Shown: positions 25,363 to 35,065 of the stretch, piece by piece
Layout of the letters: every line of letters starts with the position of its first letter
Numbering within the stretch: the stretch's first letter is position 1
Origin: an uncultured Burkholderiales bacterium
Lineage (GTDB): Bacteria; Pseudomonadota; Gammaproteobacteria; Burkholderiales; Burkholderiaceae_E
Assembly: GCA_902826305.1 (NCBI GenBank)
Contig: CADEEH010000045.1
Span: 1-35,065 of the forward strand
Direction of reading: 5' to 3'
Length of the DNA stretch: 35,065 nucleotides
Translations under genes and position numbers: made by a program
Notes under the pieces: model-generated
What the model saw: the letters and a program-made list of their open reading frames with translations, nothing else
What the model was told of the DNA's origin: nothing
Databases searched by the model: none

Positions 25363-26469
25363 TCAGGCGGCCACCGGGCGCCGCGTCCAGGTCGCGAGCT
25401 GTCGCGCGATCGCTCCGCAGTCGAGCACCAGCGTCGCGCCGCCGAGTTCGATCAGTTCATGCGGCATGCCGAACACGACCGCGCTGGCTTCCGACTCGGC
25501 GATCGTCCGCCCGCCGCGCTGCTTGAGCTGTGTCATCGCCGTCGCGCCGTCGTTGCCCATGCCGGTCAGCAGCACACCGACCATGCGCTCGGCGGGCATC
25601 AGGCCGAGTGCGCTGTCGACCAGCACATCGACCGACGGATGCCACGGGTGGCGCGGATTCTCCGGCCGCGGCTGCGCCGCGAGCCGGCCGAGCCGTTCGA
25701 CGACGACCATGTCGGTGCCGCCCTGGCCGATGTAGACGTGGCCGGGTTCGAGCGGCACGGTGGCGTTGCATTCGCGTACGGTCAGCGCACACAACGCGTC
25801 CATCCGGCGGGCGAAGGTGTCGGTGAAGTTGCCCGGCATGTGCTGGGCGACCAGCACCGGCCACGGGAAGTCCGCCGGCAGCGCGGGCAGGATGTCCTCG
25901 AGTGCACGCGGCCCGCCGGTGGACACACCGATCAGCACCAGCCCGTCGGGCCGGCCGGCCACGTTCGCGGGGACCGGGCGCGATGTCGGCCTGGCCGCGG
26001 GCGCGGGTGCCGGATTGCGCACCCGCGGCGCGGCGGCCGTCGAGGCGGGCAGTCGTTCGCCCGGCGTGCGCCGCGGCAGCCGTGCGCGCGCGGCCGCCCG
26101 CACCTTGTCGATCAGCTGCGTGGCGATGTCCTCGACCGACAGCGAGATCGTGCCGCTCGGCTTGGCGATGTAGTCGACCGCGCCGAGCGCCAGCGCCTCG
26201 AACGTCGCCTGGGCCCCCTGTTCGGTCAGCGACGAGACCATGACCACCGGGGTCGGCCGCGCCTGCATGATCAGCGACAGCGCGGTCAGGCCGTCCATCT
26301 CGGGCATGTTGATGTCGAGCGTGACCACGTCCGGGCGCCATTCGGTCAGCTGCTGTACGCCCTCGAGGCCGTTGCGGGCGGTGGCGACCTCGAATCCGGC
26401 GTCCTTCAGGACGCCGGAGATCAGGCGGCGCATCAGCGCCGAATCGTCGACGATCAGCACTCGTGTCAC
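25363..26469 (-). CDS. cheB: CheB, receptor methylesterase/deamidase
   Basis: A 368-residue two-domain enzyme that removes methyl groups from receptors. It starts with GTG (26467-26469). The receiver has Asp8-Asp9 and phospho-acceptor Asp52 in VTLDINMPEMDG, and Lys103 in DYIAKPSG. A Pro/Ala-rich linker (about 130-172) leads to the methylesterase with catalytic triad Ser183 (IGVSTGGP), His210 (AQHMPGNF) and Asp307 (TGMGNDGA). All catalytic residues are intact. With CheR it gives the operon its own adaptation loop. It lies 14 bases after the three-domain CheW gene. Confidence 0.96.
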   Translation of the reverse strand: MTRVLIVDDSALMRRLISGVLKDAGFEVATARNGLEGVQQLTEWRPDVVTLDINMPEMDGLTALSLIMQARPTPVVMVSSLTEQGAQATFEALALGAVDYIAKPSGTISLSVEDIATQLIDKVRAAARARLPRRTPGERLPASTAAAPRVRNPAPAPAARPTSRPVPANVAGRPDGLVLIGVSTGGPRALEDILPALPADFPWPVLVAQHMPGNFTDTFARRMDALCALTVRECNATVPLEPGHVYIGQGGTDMVVVERLGRLAAQPRPENPRHPWHPSVDVLVDSALGLMPAERMVGVLLTGMGNDGATAMTQLKQRGGRTIAESEASAVVFGMPHELIELGGATLVLDCGAIARQLATWTRRPVAA

Positions 26470-26483
26470 CGGAACCCCCCGGA

Positions 26484-28109
26484 TCAGGCCGCCCGGGCCA
26501 GCGAGGGCGCCGCCGGCGGCTCGACCTCGCCCTCGGACATGCCGTCGCCCATCGCGCTGACTTCCTGCGCGCCCAGCAGCTGCTGCGCTTCGATCAGCAT
26601 CACCAGCCGACGACCGTCGTCGACCTTGGCCACGCGGGTGATCAGCAGACGCTGCTCCTCGCTCAGCTCGGGTGCCGGCTCGATCAGTGCGCGCGGAATG
26701 CGCAGCACTTCGGCCACGGAATCGACGATGAAGCCGGTGCGCAGGCCGCCGAAGTGGTAGACCATGATCCGCTGCCCGTCGTTGCGTTCGATCGACGGCA
26801 GGCCCAGTCGTTTGCGCTGGTCGATCACCGGCAGCACCGTCCCGCGCAGGTTGATCACACCTTCGACGAACGCGGGTGTCTTCGGCACCCGGGTCAGCGA
26901 CTCCGGGACACGGACGATCTCCTGCACACTCATGATCGGCACGCCGAATTCCTCGGCGCCGAGGCGGAAGATGACGACCTGGGTGTCCTCGTCGTCGCCG
27001 GTCGTGGTCGAGCCGGTGGTGGCCATGGCTTGCTCCTCGCCGGACTGGCCGGCGGATTGCGCCCGGGCCGCCGAGATCGCTTCGCGGATCTCCTGCAGGC
27101 CCAGCAGCTTGTCGGTGGCGATGATCGACACCAGGCGCCGACCGTCGTCCAGCCGGCAGATCGATTCGAATTCCTGCAACGAGCGGTCGCGAGACAACAC
27201 GCCGGGCATCGCGTCGGCCTGGTGGCGGGGCACCGACAGCACTTCCTTGACGGCGTCGGTGACCAGCCCGACCTGCGAGCCGTCGGGAAGCGCGGCGACG
27301 ACGATCCGGTGCTGGATGTCCGCCGCCGCGGGCGGCAGCCCGAACAGGCCGCGCAGGCTCACCAGCGGCAGCAGGCGCTGACGCAGCGAGATCAGGCCGA
27401 TCACGTGGGCCGGCGTATTCGGCACCGTGGTCACCTGCTCGGGCATCTGCACGATCTCCTGCACGTCGGCGATGTCGAGTGCGTATTCCTGGTCGCAGAC
27501 CGTGAAGCTGACCAGCCGCAGTTCGTCACTGGTCGCCGCGCCGGCCTGGGCCGCCGGGCCGTCGCGGCTCGCGACGCCCGCCGCAGCGCCGCTCGTGCGC
27601 GCGGCACCGGCACTGATCGAGGCGAATTCCTCGCGCACCAGCCGCTCGAAGTCGACGATCATCATCAGCGGCGGGGCCGCTTGGCCGGGACTGGCCTGGC
27701 GCCGGATCACGCCGGTCAGGTACTCGGATCGGACGACACTCTGGATGCTGGCGGCCGGTTCGATCTCGCCGGCGTCGACATTGACGACGCTGGCGACCCG
27801 ATCGACGACAAAACCGAGCGGATGGCCGAGATTGATGACCAGCGCGCGGGTCGCGTCGTCATGTTCGTGTTCACCGACGGCGAAGATCCGGCGCAGGTTG
27901 ACGATCGGCAGCACCCGGCCGCGCAGGTTCGCCAGGCCGTCGAGCGACGGGGGCGCCAGCGGCAGGCGGGCGACCTCGGGCACGCGGATGATCTCCTGCA
28001 CCGGTGCCATCGGCACGGCGAAGGTCTCGCCGGCGACACTGAACGTGACGAACTGGTTGTCCTGCGGTGCCGTCGCGGCGGCCGCCGGGGTTTCACTGGT
28101 GGCGTTCAT
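26484..28109 (-). CDS. Three-domain CheW coupling protein
   Basis: A 541-residue protein made of three tandem CheW domains (about 18-165, 195-345 and 374-520) joined by Ala/Ser/Gly-rich linkers. Each begins with the typical first strand (VTFSVAGETFAVP, VSFTVCDQEYALD, VIFRLGAEEFGVP) followed by V(Q)EI(I/V). The core motif is NLRGRVLPIVNLR in domain 1 (61-73) and NLRGTVLPVIDQR in domain 3 (420-432). In domain 2 it is SLRQRLLPLVSLR (241-253), losing the conserved Asn and Gly. ATG 28109 has a near-perfect AAGGAGGTG before it, promising strong translation. A single chain can occupy three coupling positions in the CheA/receptor lattice. It lies between the double-tip receptor gene (32-base gap) and cheB. 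Confidence 0.95.
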   Translation of the reverse strand: MNATSETPAAAATAPQDNQFVTFSVAGETFAVPMAPVQEIIRVPEVARLPLAPPSLDGLANLRGRVLPIVNLRRIFAVGEHEHDDATRALVINLGHPLGFVVDRVASVVNVDAGEIEPAASIQSVVRSEYLTGVIRRQASPGQAAPPLMMIVDFERLVREEFASISAGAARTSGAAAGVASRDGPAAQAGAATSDELRLVSFTVCDQEYALDIADVQEIVQMPEQVTTVPNTPAHVIGLISLRQRLLPLVSLRGLFGLPPAAADIQHRIVVAALPDGSQVGLVTDAVKEVLSVPRHQADAMPGVLSRDRSLQEFESICRLDDGRRLVSIIATDKLLGLQEIREAISAARAQSAGQSGEEQAMATTGSTTTGDDEDTQVVIFRLGAEEFGVPIMSVQEIVRVPESLTRVPKTPAFVEGVINLRGTVLPVIDQRKRLGLPSIERNDGQRIMVYHFGGLRTGFIVDSVAEVLRIPRALIEPAPELSEEQRLLITRVAKVDDGRRLVMLIEAQQLLGAQEVSAMGDGMSEGEVEPPAAPSLARAA

Positions 28110-28141
28110 GGCGCACCTCCTTCAAGGGTCGGGGATGCGCT

Positions 28142-30070
28142 TCAGTTGCTCTGCAGTTCGTCGGCCAGCGACGAGATCTCCTCGATCGCCGCGGCCAGTT
28201 CCTCGGCACCCTGCGACTGCTGCTTGGCCGCGCTGGCCGCCTGTTCGGCCGCCTTCTCGGCCTCCTGGGCCGCGGCCGAGACCTGGTCGACGCCGACCTT
28301 GACCTGGCCGATCGCGGTGGCGATCTCCTGTGCGGTCGCCGCCGCTTCCTCGCTGCCCTTTTCGATGTCGACGACGTCGGTCTCCATCGTCACCAGGTTC
28401 GTCGTGATCGAGCGCGTCTTCTCGATCTCGGCGATCGCGGCGGCCATTGTCTCGGCGAGATCGCGACCGACCAGGCCGATCTGGTCCTGGATGCCCTTGA
28501 CCAGGTCCTTGATCCGGTCGGCGTTCTCGGCCGAATCGTGCGCCAGGTTGCGGATGTCGGTGGCGACCACGACGAAGCCCTTGCCGTACTCGCCGGCACG
28601 CGCGGCCTCGACGTTGCCGTTGACCGCCAGCATGTTGGTCTGGATCGACACCTGCGTGATCGAATCGACGATCTTGTCGATCCGCCGGCTGACCAGTTCG
28701 AGGTCCTTGACCTGCTTGCTGCTGGCGCGGGTCGACTCGACGCTGCTCGAGATGCCATTGACCAGGCCGTCGATCCGGGTCTTGTTCGCCGCCATCAGCG
28801 CACGGATCGCGCCGGCCCGCTCGCGCGCGGCCTGCGCCCGCTCGCGGGCGAGTTCCGCACCCTTCTCGATCTGGGTGATCGCCGCGGCCGACTCGGTGGT
28901 CGCCGCGGCCTGCGTCTGCGCGCCTTTGCGGATCTGTTCGATCGCGACCATGATCTGGCTTGCGGAGCGATTGATCTCCTGGACCGCGCTGGACAGTTCC
29001 TCGGCCGACGAGGCGACCTCTTCGGCACTCTTGGCGATGTCGGTCGAGTTCTTCAGGTCCTCGGCGATCTCGGACAGGCTCTGCGCGGTCTGTTCACACT
29101 GCGACAGCGCGGCGCTCTGCTCCTCGACCGTCTTGGCCGCTTCCTCGGCGGCGCTCGACTGTTCGGCGGCGGCCGATGCGCTCTGTTCGGATCCCTTGGG
29201 CGCCTGCTGGGCGGCGATGTTCGACGGCTGTGCCGCGCTGGCGTACTCGGTCGCTCCGGCGACGATCGCTCCGGCAACCGCGCGTATCCGCTCGAGCTGC
29301 TTGATGATCTCGTCGCTCTTGGCCACTTCGGTCTGGATCGTGTCGGCGGCCTCGTTGATTCCCTGCGAGATCGATTTCACCTCGCCCTGGATCTGCCCGA
29401 CCAGGTCCTGGATCTGCTTGGCGCTCTTCTCGCTGGTTTCCGCCAGCGTGCGCACCTCGTCGGCGACGACCGCGAAACCCTTGCCGTGCTGGCCGGCGCG
29501 CGCGGCTTCGATCGCCGCGTTCAGCGCCAGCAGGTTGGTCTGGTCGGCGATCCGGGCGACCGCCTTGACGATGTCGCCAATGCTCGCCGCCTGACGCTCG
29601 AGTTCGGCGACCATCTTCACGCTCTCGGCCTGCCGCTTGGCGGCGATGGCGACGTTGCCGATGGTCGCCTGGACCTCGCTGTTGACCCGCGCGGCCAGCC
29701 CGCGGCCGTTCTCGGCCTTGTTCTGCGCGATGTCGGCGGCGTTCAGCTGCCGGGTGATCGCACCGGCCACCTGGTTGATCGCCGCCAGCGATTCCTGCGC
29801 CGCGCCCGATGCTTCCTCGGCACCGCTGGCGATCTGGTCGGACGCCCGTTTCAGTTCCTCGGCCGCCGAGGCGGCCTCGTTGATGCCGGCGGCGAGCTGG
29901 CCGGAGGCACTGGCCACGCGTTCGGCCGCCTGCTGCTGCTTGGCCAGCGTCCGGGCCCGCTTGCGGTTGTTCTCGGCTTCGCGCGCCATCGACTTGGTCA
30001 GGCCCTTCGCGGCGGGCGTGGCGGGAGCGGCGGGGGCAACCGTTTCGCGGTTCTTGATCACGAGCGACAT
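28142..30070 (-). CDS. Soluble chemoreceptor with two complete signalling tips
   Basis: A 642-residue, almost wholly helical protein with no membrane span or recognisable sensor domain. It has two full chemoreceptor hairpin tips: [20 protein letters not shown] at 174-193 and [20 protein letters not shown] at 474-493. The conserved Gln-Thr-Asn lies at 177-179 and 477-479, exactly 300 residues apart. Each is followed by its own return helix ([16 protein letters not shown] and [18 protein letters not shown]). Helices between them are Ala/Glu/Gln-rich heptads. The second tip is more divergent (Gly-Asn-Val for Ala-Ala-Ile). ATG 30070 has GAGGA upstream; the frame runs to an ATG at 30394, but that extra part is Arg/Pro-rich and unlike the family. 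First gene of the twelve-gene operon; it can fold as a covalent dimer-like four-helix rod. Confidence 0.93.
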   Translation of the reverse strand: MSLVIKNRETVAPAAPATPAAKGLTKSMAREAENNRKRARTLAKQQQAAERVASASGQLAAGINEAASAAEELKRASDQIASGAEEASGAAQESLAAINQVAGAITRQLNAADIAQNKAENGRGLAARVNSEVQATIGNVAIAAKRQAESVKMVAELERQAASIGDIVKAVARIADQTNLLALNAAIEAARAGQHGKGFAVVADEVRTLAETSEKSAKQIQDLVGQIQGEVKSISQGINEAADTIQTEVAKSDEIIKQLERIRAVAGAIVAGATEYASAAQPSNIAAQQAPKGSEQSASAAAEQSSAAEEAAKTVEEQSAALSQCEQTAQSLSEIAEDLKNSTDIAKSAEEVASSAEELSSAVQEINRSASQIMVAIEQIRKGAQTQAAATTESAAAITQIEKGAELARERAQAARERAGAIRALMAANKTRIDGLVNGISSSVESTRASSKQVKDLELVSRRIDKIVDSITQVSIQTNMLAVNGNVEAARAGEYGKGFVVVATDIRNLAHDSAENADRIKDLVKGIQDQIGLVGRDLAETMAAAIAEIEKTRSITTNLVTMETDVVDIEKGSEEAAATAQEIATAIGQVKVGVDQVSAAAQEAEKAAEQAASAAKQQSQGAEELAAAIEEISSLADELQSN

Positions 30071-30540
30071 GGAGGATTCCTCGGCAGACTGGATAAGGGT
30101 TCCGGATCGGCCGGACCGCCGTCTCCTCGGAAGATTGGTTACCCATGCGCGGGGAGGAGAGGGCTCCCAATGTAGTCGCCAGGCGCACATCAGAAGCGGC
30201 GAAAAAGGCGTGTGCATCGACCCTTTTCCACGCCCGGTGCCGGCGCATGAACGGGCGTTCTTGCGTCGCGAACACACGACACGGCGGTGCGCGGTGAAAG
30301 CCAGTGCCACGGGTGATGCGCCGGGCGCCGGAAAAGGGGGACGGAAGGAAAGGTCGCGCCGGAGCACACTCGGCGCGCGCGGTATCGTGAGCAAGATGAT
30401 CCGGCGCCGGCGGCTTGGCTGGCGGCACGGAGACCGCGGGGTGACTTGTCGCTCAGACGAAAACGCCGGCAGCCGCCGGCGTTTCCATCCTACCGTTCCG
30501 GTGATCCCGACCTGACGGCCCGGAACCCGGAATCATCCGT
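30071..30540. other. Intergenic region upstream of the chemosensory operon
   Basis: This 470-base gap must hold the promoter of the leftward chemosensory operon, but I find no convincing one. There is a weak -10-like TACATT on the minus strand at about 30170-30175 without a matching -35, and no FliA-type GCCGATA with TCAAG. The Shine-Dalgarno of the first gene lies just beyond 30070. The csp terminator lies at 30461-30484. Open frames across the gap are Arg/Pro-rich shadows. Confidence 0.5.
30461..30484 (-). terminator. Rho-independent terminator of the cold-shock gene
   Basis: AAACGCCGGC (30461-30470) and GCCGGCGTTT (30475-30484) form a 10-bp perfect stem with a four-base loop. On the minus strand it ends in a run of U residues (GTTTTCGTCT). 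It lies 57 bases past the csp stop codon. Confidence 0.85.
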
Positions 30541-30747
30541 CTATGGTGCGACCTGGATGTTCGAGGCCTGTTTTCCCTTCGGGCCTTGAACGACCTCGAA
30601 CTGAACCTTTTGTCCCTCCTTGAGGCTCTTGAATCCATTCATCTGGATGGCCGTGAAGTGTGCAAACAGATCCTCACCGCCGTCGTCCGGTGTGATGAAT
30701 CCGAAGCCCTTCGCATCGTTGAACCACTTGACCGTACCCGTTGCCAT
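30541..30747 (-). CDS. CspA-family cold-shock protein
   Basis: A 68-residue single cold-shock domain, an RNA/ssDNA chaperone. It begins [18 protein letters not shown], with RNP1 KGFGFI and RNP2-like DLFAHF. The aromatic nucleic-acid-binding patch (Trp, Phe) is intact. The C-terminus [14 protein letters not shown] is the family norm. Length is normal. It is transcribed divergently from clpS, as is common in betaproteobacteria, where it is often named cspD or cspA. Upstream there is probably a long leader (see 30954-30983), as for many cold-inducible csp genes. It ends in a strong terminator, so it is monocistronic. Confidence 0.96.
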   Translation of the reverse strand: MATGTVKWFNDAKGFGFITPDDGGEDLFAHFTAIQMNGFKSLKEGQKVQFEVVQGPKGKQASNIQVAP

Positions 30748-30953
30748 TGAACGCTACCCTACGAAGCATCAAGCCTGGGCAGCAATCGGGGGTGAACTTT
30801 CGATGGGCCGTACCGCCCCAAAGGTGGGTTGACTCCCTGTCTGCCCGCCAGCGCCGGTCTTGTAATGCCCGACCGTCACCCCAAGGTGTACGACTGCAAA
30901 GGGGTGAACACAGGTGTCACCGGACCGGCGAAATCCCCTGCGGCACGGATGGA

Positions 30954-30983
30954 ATCTTTGTTCAATATTGCTTGCCAAGTCAA
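30954..30983 (-). promoter_or_regulatory. Candidate promoter of the cold-shock gene
   Basis: On the minus strand TTGACT (30978-30983) is followed after 18 bases by AAAGAT (30954-30959), in a patch clearly richer in A/T than its surroundings. It would give a leader of about 200 bases, in line with the long leaders of cold-induced csp mRNAs. The -10 match is poor. Confidence 0.3.
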
Positions 30984-31363
30984 GGTATTCGCCCGGGAAC
31001 ACCTCACGTTATTGCCTCAGGACCGGATGTTGCATTGCCCACTGGCTGAGGTCACCCGCCGGCAGGCCGCGGACGGGGTCGTGCACCGCGGGGGCCGGCG
31101 CCGCACTTGGATGGGGCTCGATCGCCCCGGAACGGCCCGCGGCCTGCGGGGTGCCCGTGCCCGGTCCGGCCGGTCGCCGGGCAGGGCGCCGGAGGGATGC
31201 CGATTCAGGCCGCTCATCGGCATGGCTGGCCCGCGGGCACCGTGATCGCGCAGGATCGAGGCATCCGTCGCATGTCGGCGCTGGAAATTGGCTCACAATC
31301 GGATGCAAGCGAGATGAAGGCAGGGAGCGTTTCTAAATTCGGACGGATCGATCTGGATCTTTA

Positions 31364-31391
31364 TTGCGTCGCAGCCTTGACTCGTTAGAAT
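31364..31391 (+). promoter_or_regulatory. Candidate sigma-70 promoter of clpS-clpA
   Basis: TTGCGT (31364-31369), 16 bases, then TAGAAT (31386-31391). The -10 matches the consensus at five of six positions. The expected start point falls at about 31398-31399, directly at the clpS ATG. Confidence 0.5.
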
Positions 31392-31398
31392 TCAACGG

Positions 31399-31703
31399 AT
31401 GGCGACGCGGCACGATCCCTCGACGATCCTTGAGAAGCAGGAACAGAGGGTCAAGCCTCCGCCGATGTACCAGGTGGTGCTGCTCAACGACGACTACACT
31501 CCGATGGAGTTCGTCGTCAGCGTGCTGCAGAAGTTCTTCGGCATGGGTCGTGAGAAGGCCACTCAGGTGATGCTCAAGGTGCATCGTGAGGGGCGCGGCG
31601 TGTGCGGCGTCTTTCCGCGCGATGTCGCTTCGACGAAGGTCGAGCAGGTTTGCAGTTATTCACGCCAGCACCAGCACCCGCTGCAGTGCGTGATGGAGGA
31701 AGC

Positions 31704-31707
<4 letters not shown>
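31399..31707 (+). CDS. clpS: ClpS, N-end-rule adaptor of ClpAP
   Basis: A 102-residue adaptor that brings N-degron substrates to ClpA. A flexible N-terminal tail (about residues 1-22) is followed by the folded domain with [18 protein letters not shown], including the Asn-Asp pair that grips the substrate N-terminus. [21 protein letters not shown] contains the conserved His. It ends at a TGA that overlaps the clpA start (ATGA, 31704-31707). No Shine-Dalgarno sequence precedes ATG 31399 (upstream reads TTAGAATTCAACGG), and the next internal Met would remove the tail. The mRNA may be leaderless. Confidence 0.96.
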
Positions 31708-34013
<2,306 letters not shown>

Positions 34014-34059
34014 CCGGGCGGTCGGGCGTGGCGCGTCGATCGCGCCGGTTGCGGAAAGG

Positions 34060-34090
34060 AAGGGCGGCTCGGGCCGCCCTTTCCTTTTCC
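34060..34090 (+). terminator. Rho-independent terminator of clpS-clpA
   Basis: AAGGGCGGC (34060-34068) pairs with GCCGCCCTT (34073-34081) around the loop TCGG, then TTCCTTTTCC. Stem of nine pairs with a pyrimidine/U-rich tail, 46 bases after the clpA stop. Confidence 0.85.
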
Positions 34091-34161
34091 GGGAGCAGGC
34101 GCGGCGGAATCGATCTTGTACACTTTCGCGACCCGGTCCTGCGGGCCACGAAGGAGACTCG

Positions 34162-34467
34162 ATGCGATTCAAGAAAAGAGCGGCCGTATTGACGGTTGCG
34201 ATGGCGCTGGCAGCGCCCGCCGTCGCCCAGGACGTACGTTACCTGGCCGCCAACTGCGCGAACTGCCACGGCACCGATGGCCGCTCGGCCGGCGGTGGCG
34301 GCATGCCCGGGCTGGCCGGATTGTCGGTGGCCTACTTCACCGAGCAGATGAAGGCGTTCAAGGCCGGTACCCGGCAGGCGACGATCATGCATCAGATCGC
34401 CAAGGGCTACAGCGACGAACAGGTCGCGGCGATGGCCAGGTTCTTTTCCCAGCAGAAGGCCGAGTGA
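34162..34467 (+). CDS. Secreted monohaem cytochrome c, flavocytochrome c subunit type
   Basis: A 101-residue class I c-type cytochrome. Sec signal peptide MRFKKRAAVL to AVAQ is cleaved at about residue 22-23. Haem is attached at Cys32-Ala-Asn-Cys35-His36. A likely axial Met lies in ATIMHQIAKGYSDEQ near the C-terminus. Shine-Dalgarno AAGGAG is five bases before ATG 34162. The sequence pattern and the flavoprotein gene 15 bases downstream point to the small subunit of a flavocytochrome c sulfide dehydrogenase (FccA/SoxE-like), which passes electrons from sulfide oxidation to the respiratory chain in the periplasm. Substrate is inferred from the partner. Confidence 0.9.
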   Translation: MRFKKRAAVLTVAMALAAPAVAQDVRYLAANCANCHGTDGRSAGGGGMPGLAGLSVAYFTEQMKAFKAGTRQATIMHQIAKGYSDEQVAAMARFFSQQKAE

Positions 34468-34482
34468 CGTGAGGGACAGCGA

Positions 34483-35065
34483 ATGAAGCGAATCGACATC
34501 GATCGGCGCCGTCTCGTCGGCGCATTCGGCTCTGCAGGCGCAATCGGCGGGCTCGGGCTGCTCGGGGCCTGCGCGACGTCGTCCGGACCGCCGTCGGGCG
34601 GACCCAAGCTGGGACGTGTGCTGGTGGTCGGCGGCGGCTTCGGCGGGGCGACCGCGGCCAAGTACCTGAAACACTGGGGCGGCGACTCGGTCGACGTGAC
34701 GCTGGTCGATCGGAGCACGTCGTTCGTGTCCTGCCCGCTGTCGAACCTGGTGCTCGGTGGTTCGCGTGCGATCGGCGACCTGACGATGAACTACGCCGGC
34801 CTGCGCAAGCTCGGTGTGCTGGTGCTCAACGACGACGTCGAGTCGATCGATGCCACCAGTCGCAAGGTGTCGTTCAAGAAGATCGCCGACCAGAGCTACG
34901 ACCGGATCATCGTGTCGCCGGGGATCGACTTCAACTTCGAGGAGATCGCCGGCTACGACGCCGAGGCACGCAAGACGATCCTGCATGCCTGGAAGGCCGG
35001 ACCCGACACGGTCGCGCTGCGCAAGCAGCTCGAGGCGATGCCCGATGGTGGTGTCGTCGTGATGT
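34483..35065 (+). CDS. Flavoprotein subunit of flavocytochrome c sulfide dehydrogenase (3' end outside window)
   Basis: Open from ATG 34483 to the window edge (194 complete codons, no stop). The N-terminus has twin arginines in [11 protein letters not shown] followed by a hydrophobic stretch ending LLGACA, so Tat export and perhaps lipid attachment at Cys34 are likely. The FAD-binding fold starts with [28 protein letters not shown] is typical of FccB/SoxF flavoproteins, with a redox Cys. The gene follows the cytochrome by 15 bases and has GAGGGACAGCGA before the ATG. The pair would oxidise sulfide to sulfur or polysulfide and reduce cytochrome c. Only the first ~45% is visible, so the second catalytic Cys cannot be checked. 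Confidence 0.85.
   Translation, partial: MKRIDIDRRRLVGAFGSAGAIGGLGLLGACATSSGPPSGGPKLGRVLVVGGGFGGATAAKYLKHWGGDSVDVTLVDRSTSFVSCPLSNLVLGGSRAIGDLTMNYAGLRKLGVLVLNDDVESIDATSRKVSFKKIADQSYDRIIVSPGIDFNFEEIAGYDAEARKTILHAWKAGPDTVALRKQLEAMPDGGVVVM

Larger units (their letters stand above)
30748..31398. other. Divergent intergenic region between csp and clpS
   Basis: This 651-base gap contains a candidate csp promoter (30954-30983, minus) and a likely long csp leader. The leader has a possible stem of TCACCCC (30876-30882) with GGGGTGA (30901-30907). A clpS promoter lies at 31364-31391 (plus). The middle part (about 31020-31330) shows only Arg/Pro/Gly-rich shadow frames; I see no gene, tRNA or repeat in it. 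Confidence 0.5.

Noticed and set aside
26463-29594. A 1043-codon open frame on the plus strand
   Set aside because: It is antisense to the three-domain CheW and double-tip receptor genes, with no domain and shadow-like composition. The same applies to the long frames at 16-1788 and 21020-23485 (plus) and 31656-34172 (minus).
30295-30309. Sigma-54-like TGGCAC...TTTCA on the minus strand upstream of the chemosensory operon
   Set aside because: The -12 element lacks the essential GC (TTCA for TTGC), so it is not a credible sigma-54 promoter.
30071-30394. 108-residue N-terminal extension of the double-tip receptor
   Set aside because: Arg/Pro-rich, no helix pattern, poor ribosome binding site at 30394; ATG 30070 has GAGGA and starts the normal helical sequence.
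31009-31308. Small open frames between csp and clpS
   Set aside because: Arg/Pro-rich shadow composition on both strands, no ribosome binding site and no recognisable domain.

Overview
The window is GC-rich, densely coded DNA with strong third-position GC bias. This bias creates long false open frames antisense to almost every gene. Gene content suggests a betaproteobacterium, probably Burkholderiales-like: csp divergent from clpS-clpA, a PPi-type phosphofructokinase, a flavocytochrome c sulfide dehydrogenase pair, a FliA-type promoter of the TCAAG/GCCGATA form, and several chemosensory genes. This placement is an inference from gene families and order; no 16S or other marker is present.

Layout. 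1-1569 (minus): N-terminal part of a STAND-type P-loop ATPase that runs off the left edge. 1668-3832 (minus): a two-gene chemotaxis operon (CHASE3 chemoreceptor, then cheW) behind a clear sigma-28 promoter. 4220-5437 (plus): pyrophosphate-dependent phosphofructokinase. 5537-14605 (plus): a complete Kdp potassium system (a 33-residue membrane peptide, kdpF, kdpA, kdpB, kdpC, a corA-family gene, kdpD, kdpE). Its leader has four phased CTTGR elements and a perfect hairpin that covers the first Shine-Dalgarno sequence. 14612-16051 (minus): a succinate-semialdehyde-type aldehyde dehydrogenase. 16185-16538 (plus): a possible small membrane protein. 16524-16583: a 12-bp tandem repeat with a strong hairpin.

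16603-30070 (minus) is the most unusual part: twelve tightly packed co-directional genes forming a second, non-canonical chemosensory system. In transcription order they encode a soluble chemoreceptor with two complete signalling tips exactly 300 residues apart; a protein with three CheW domains; CheB; a HEAT-repeat protein; CheR; a CheY-like receiver; CheA; a 76-residue STAS-like protein; a membrane histidine kinase with PAS-like sensor regions; a single-domain receiver; a short membrane chemoreceptor-like protein with a CheZ-like QDxTxQ motif; and a second CheY-like receiver. Many junctions overlap by 1, 4 or 19 bases, so this is probably one transcription unit. The doubled receptor and tripled coupling protein suggest a covalently built-up signalling array. 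No standalone CheZ or flagellar gene is present, so the output may not be swimming.

30541-34013: a cold-shock protein gene (minus) with a textbook terminator, divergent from clpS-clpA (plus), which ends in another strong terminator. 34162 to the right edge: a secreted monohaem cytochrome c and the start of its flavoprotein partner (flavocytochrome c sulfide dehydrogenase type). Genes that run off either edge were read directly from the sequence.
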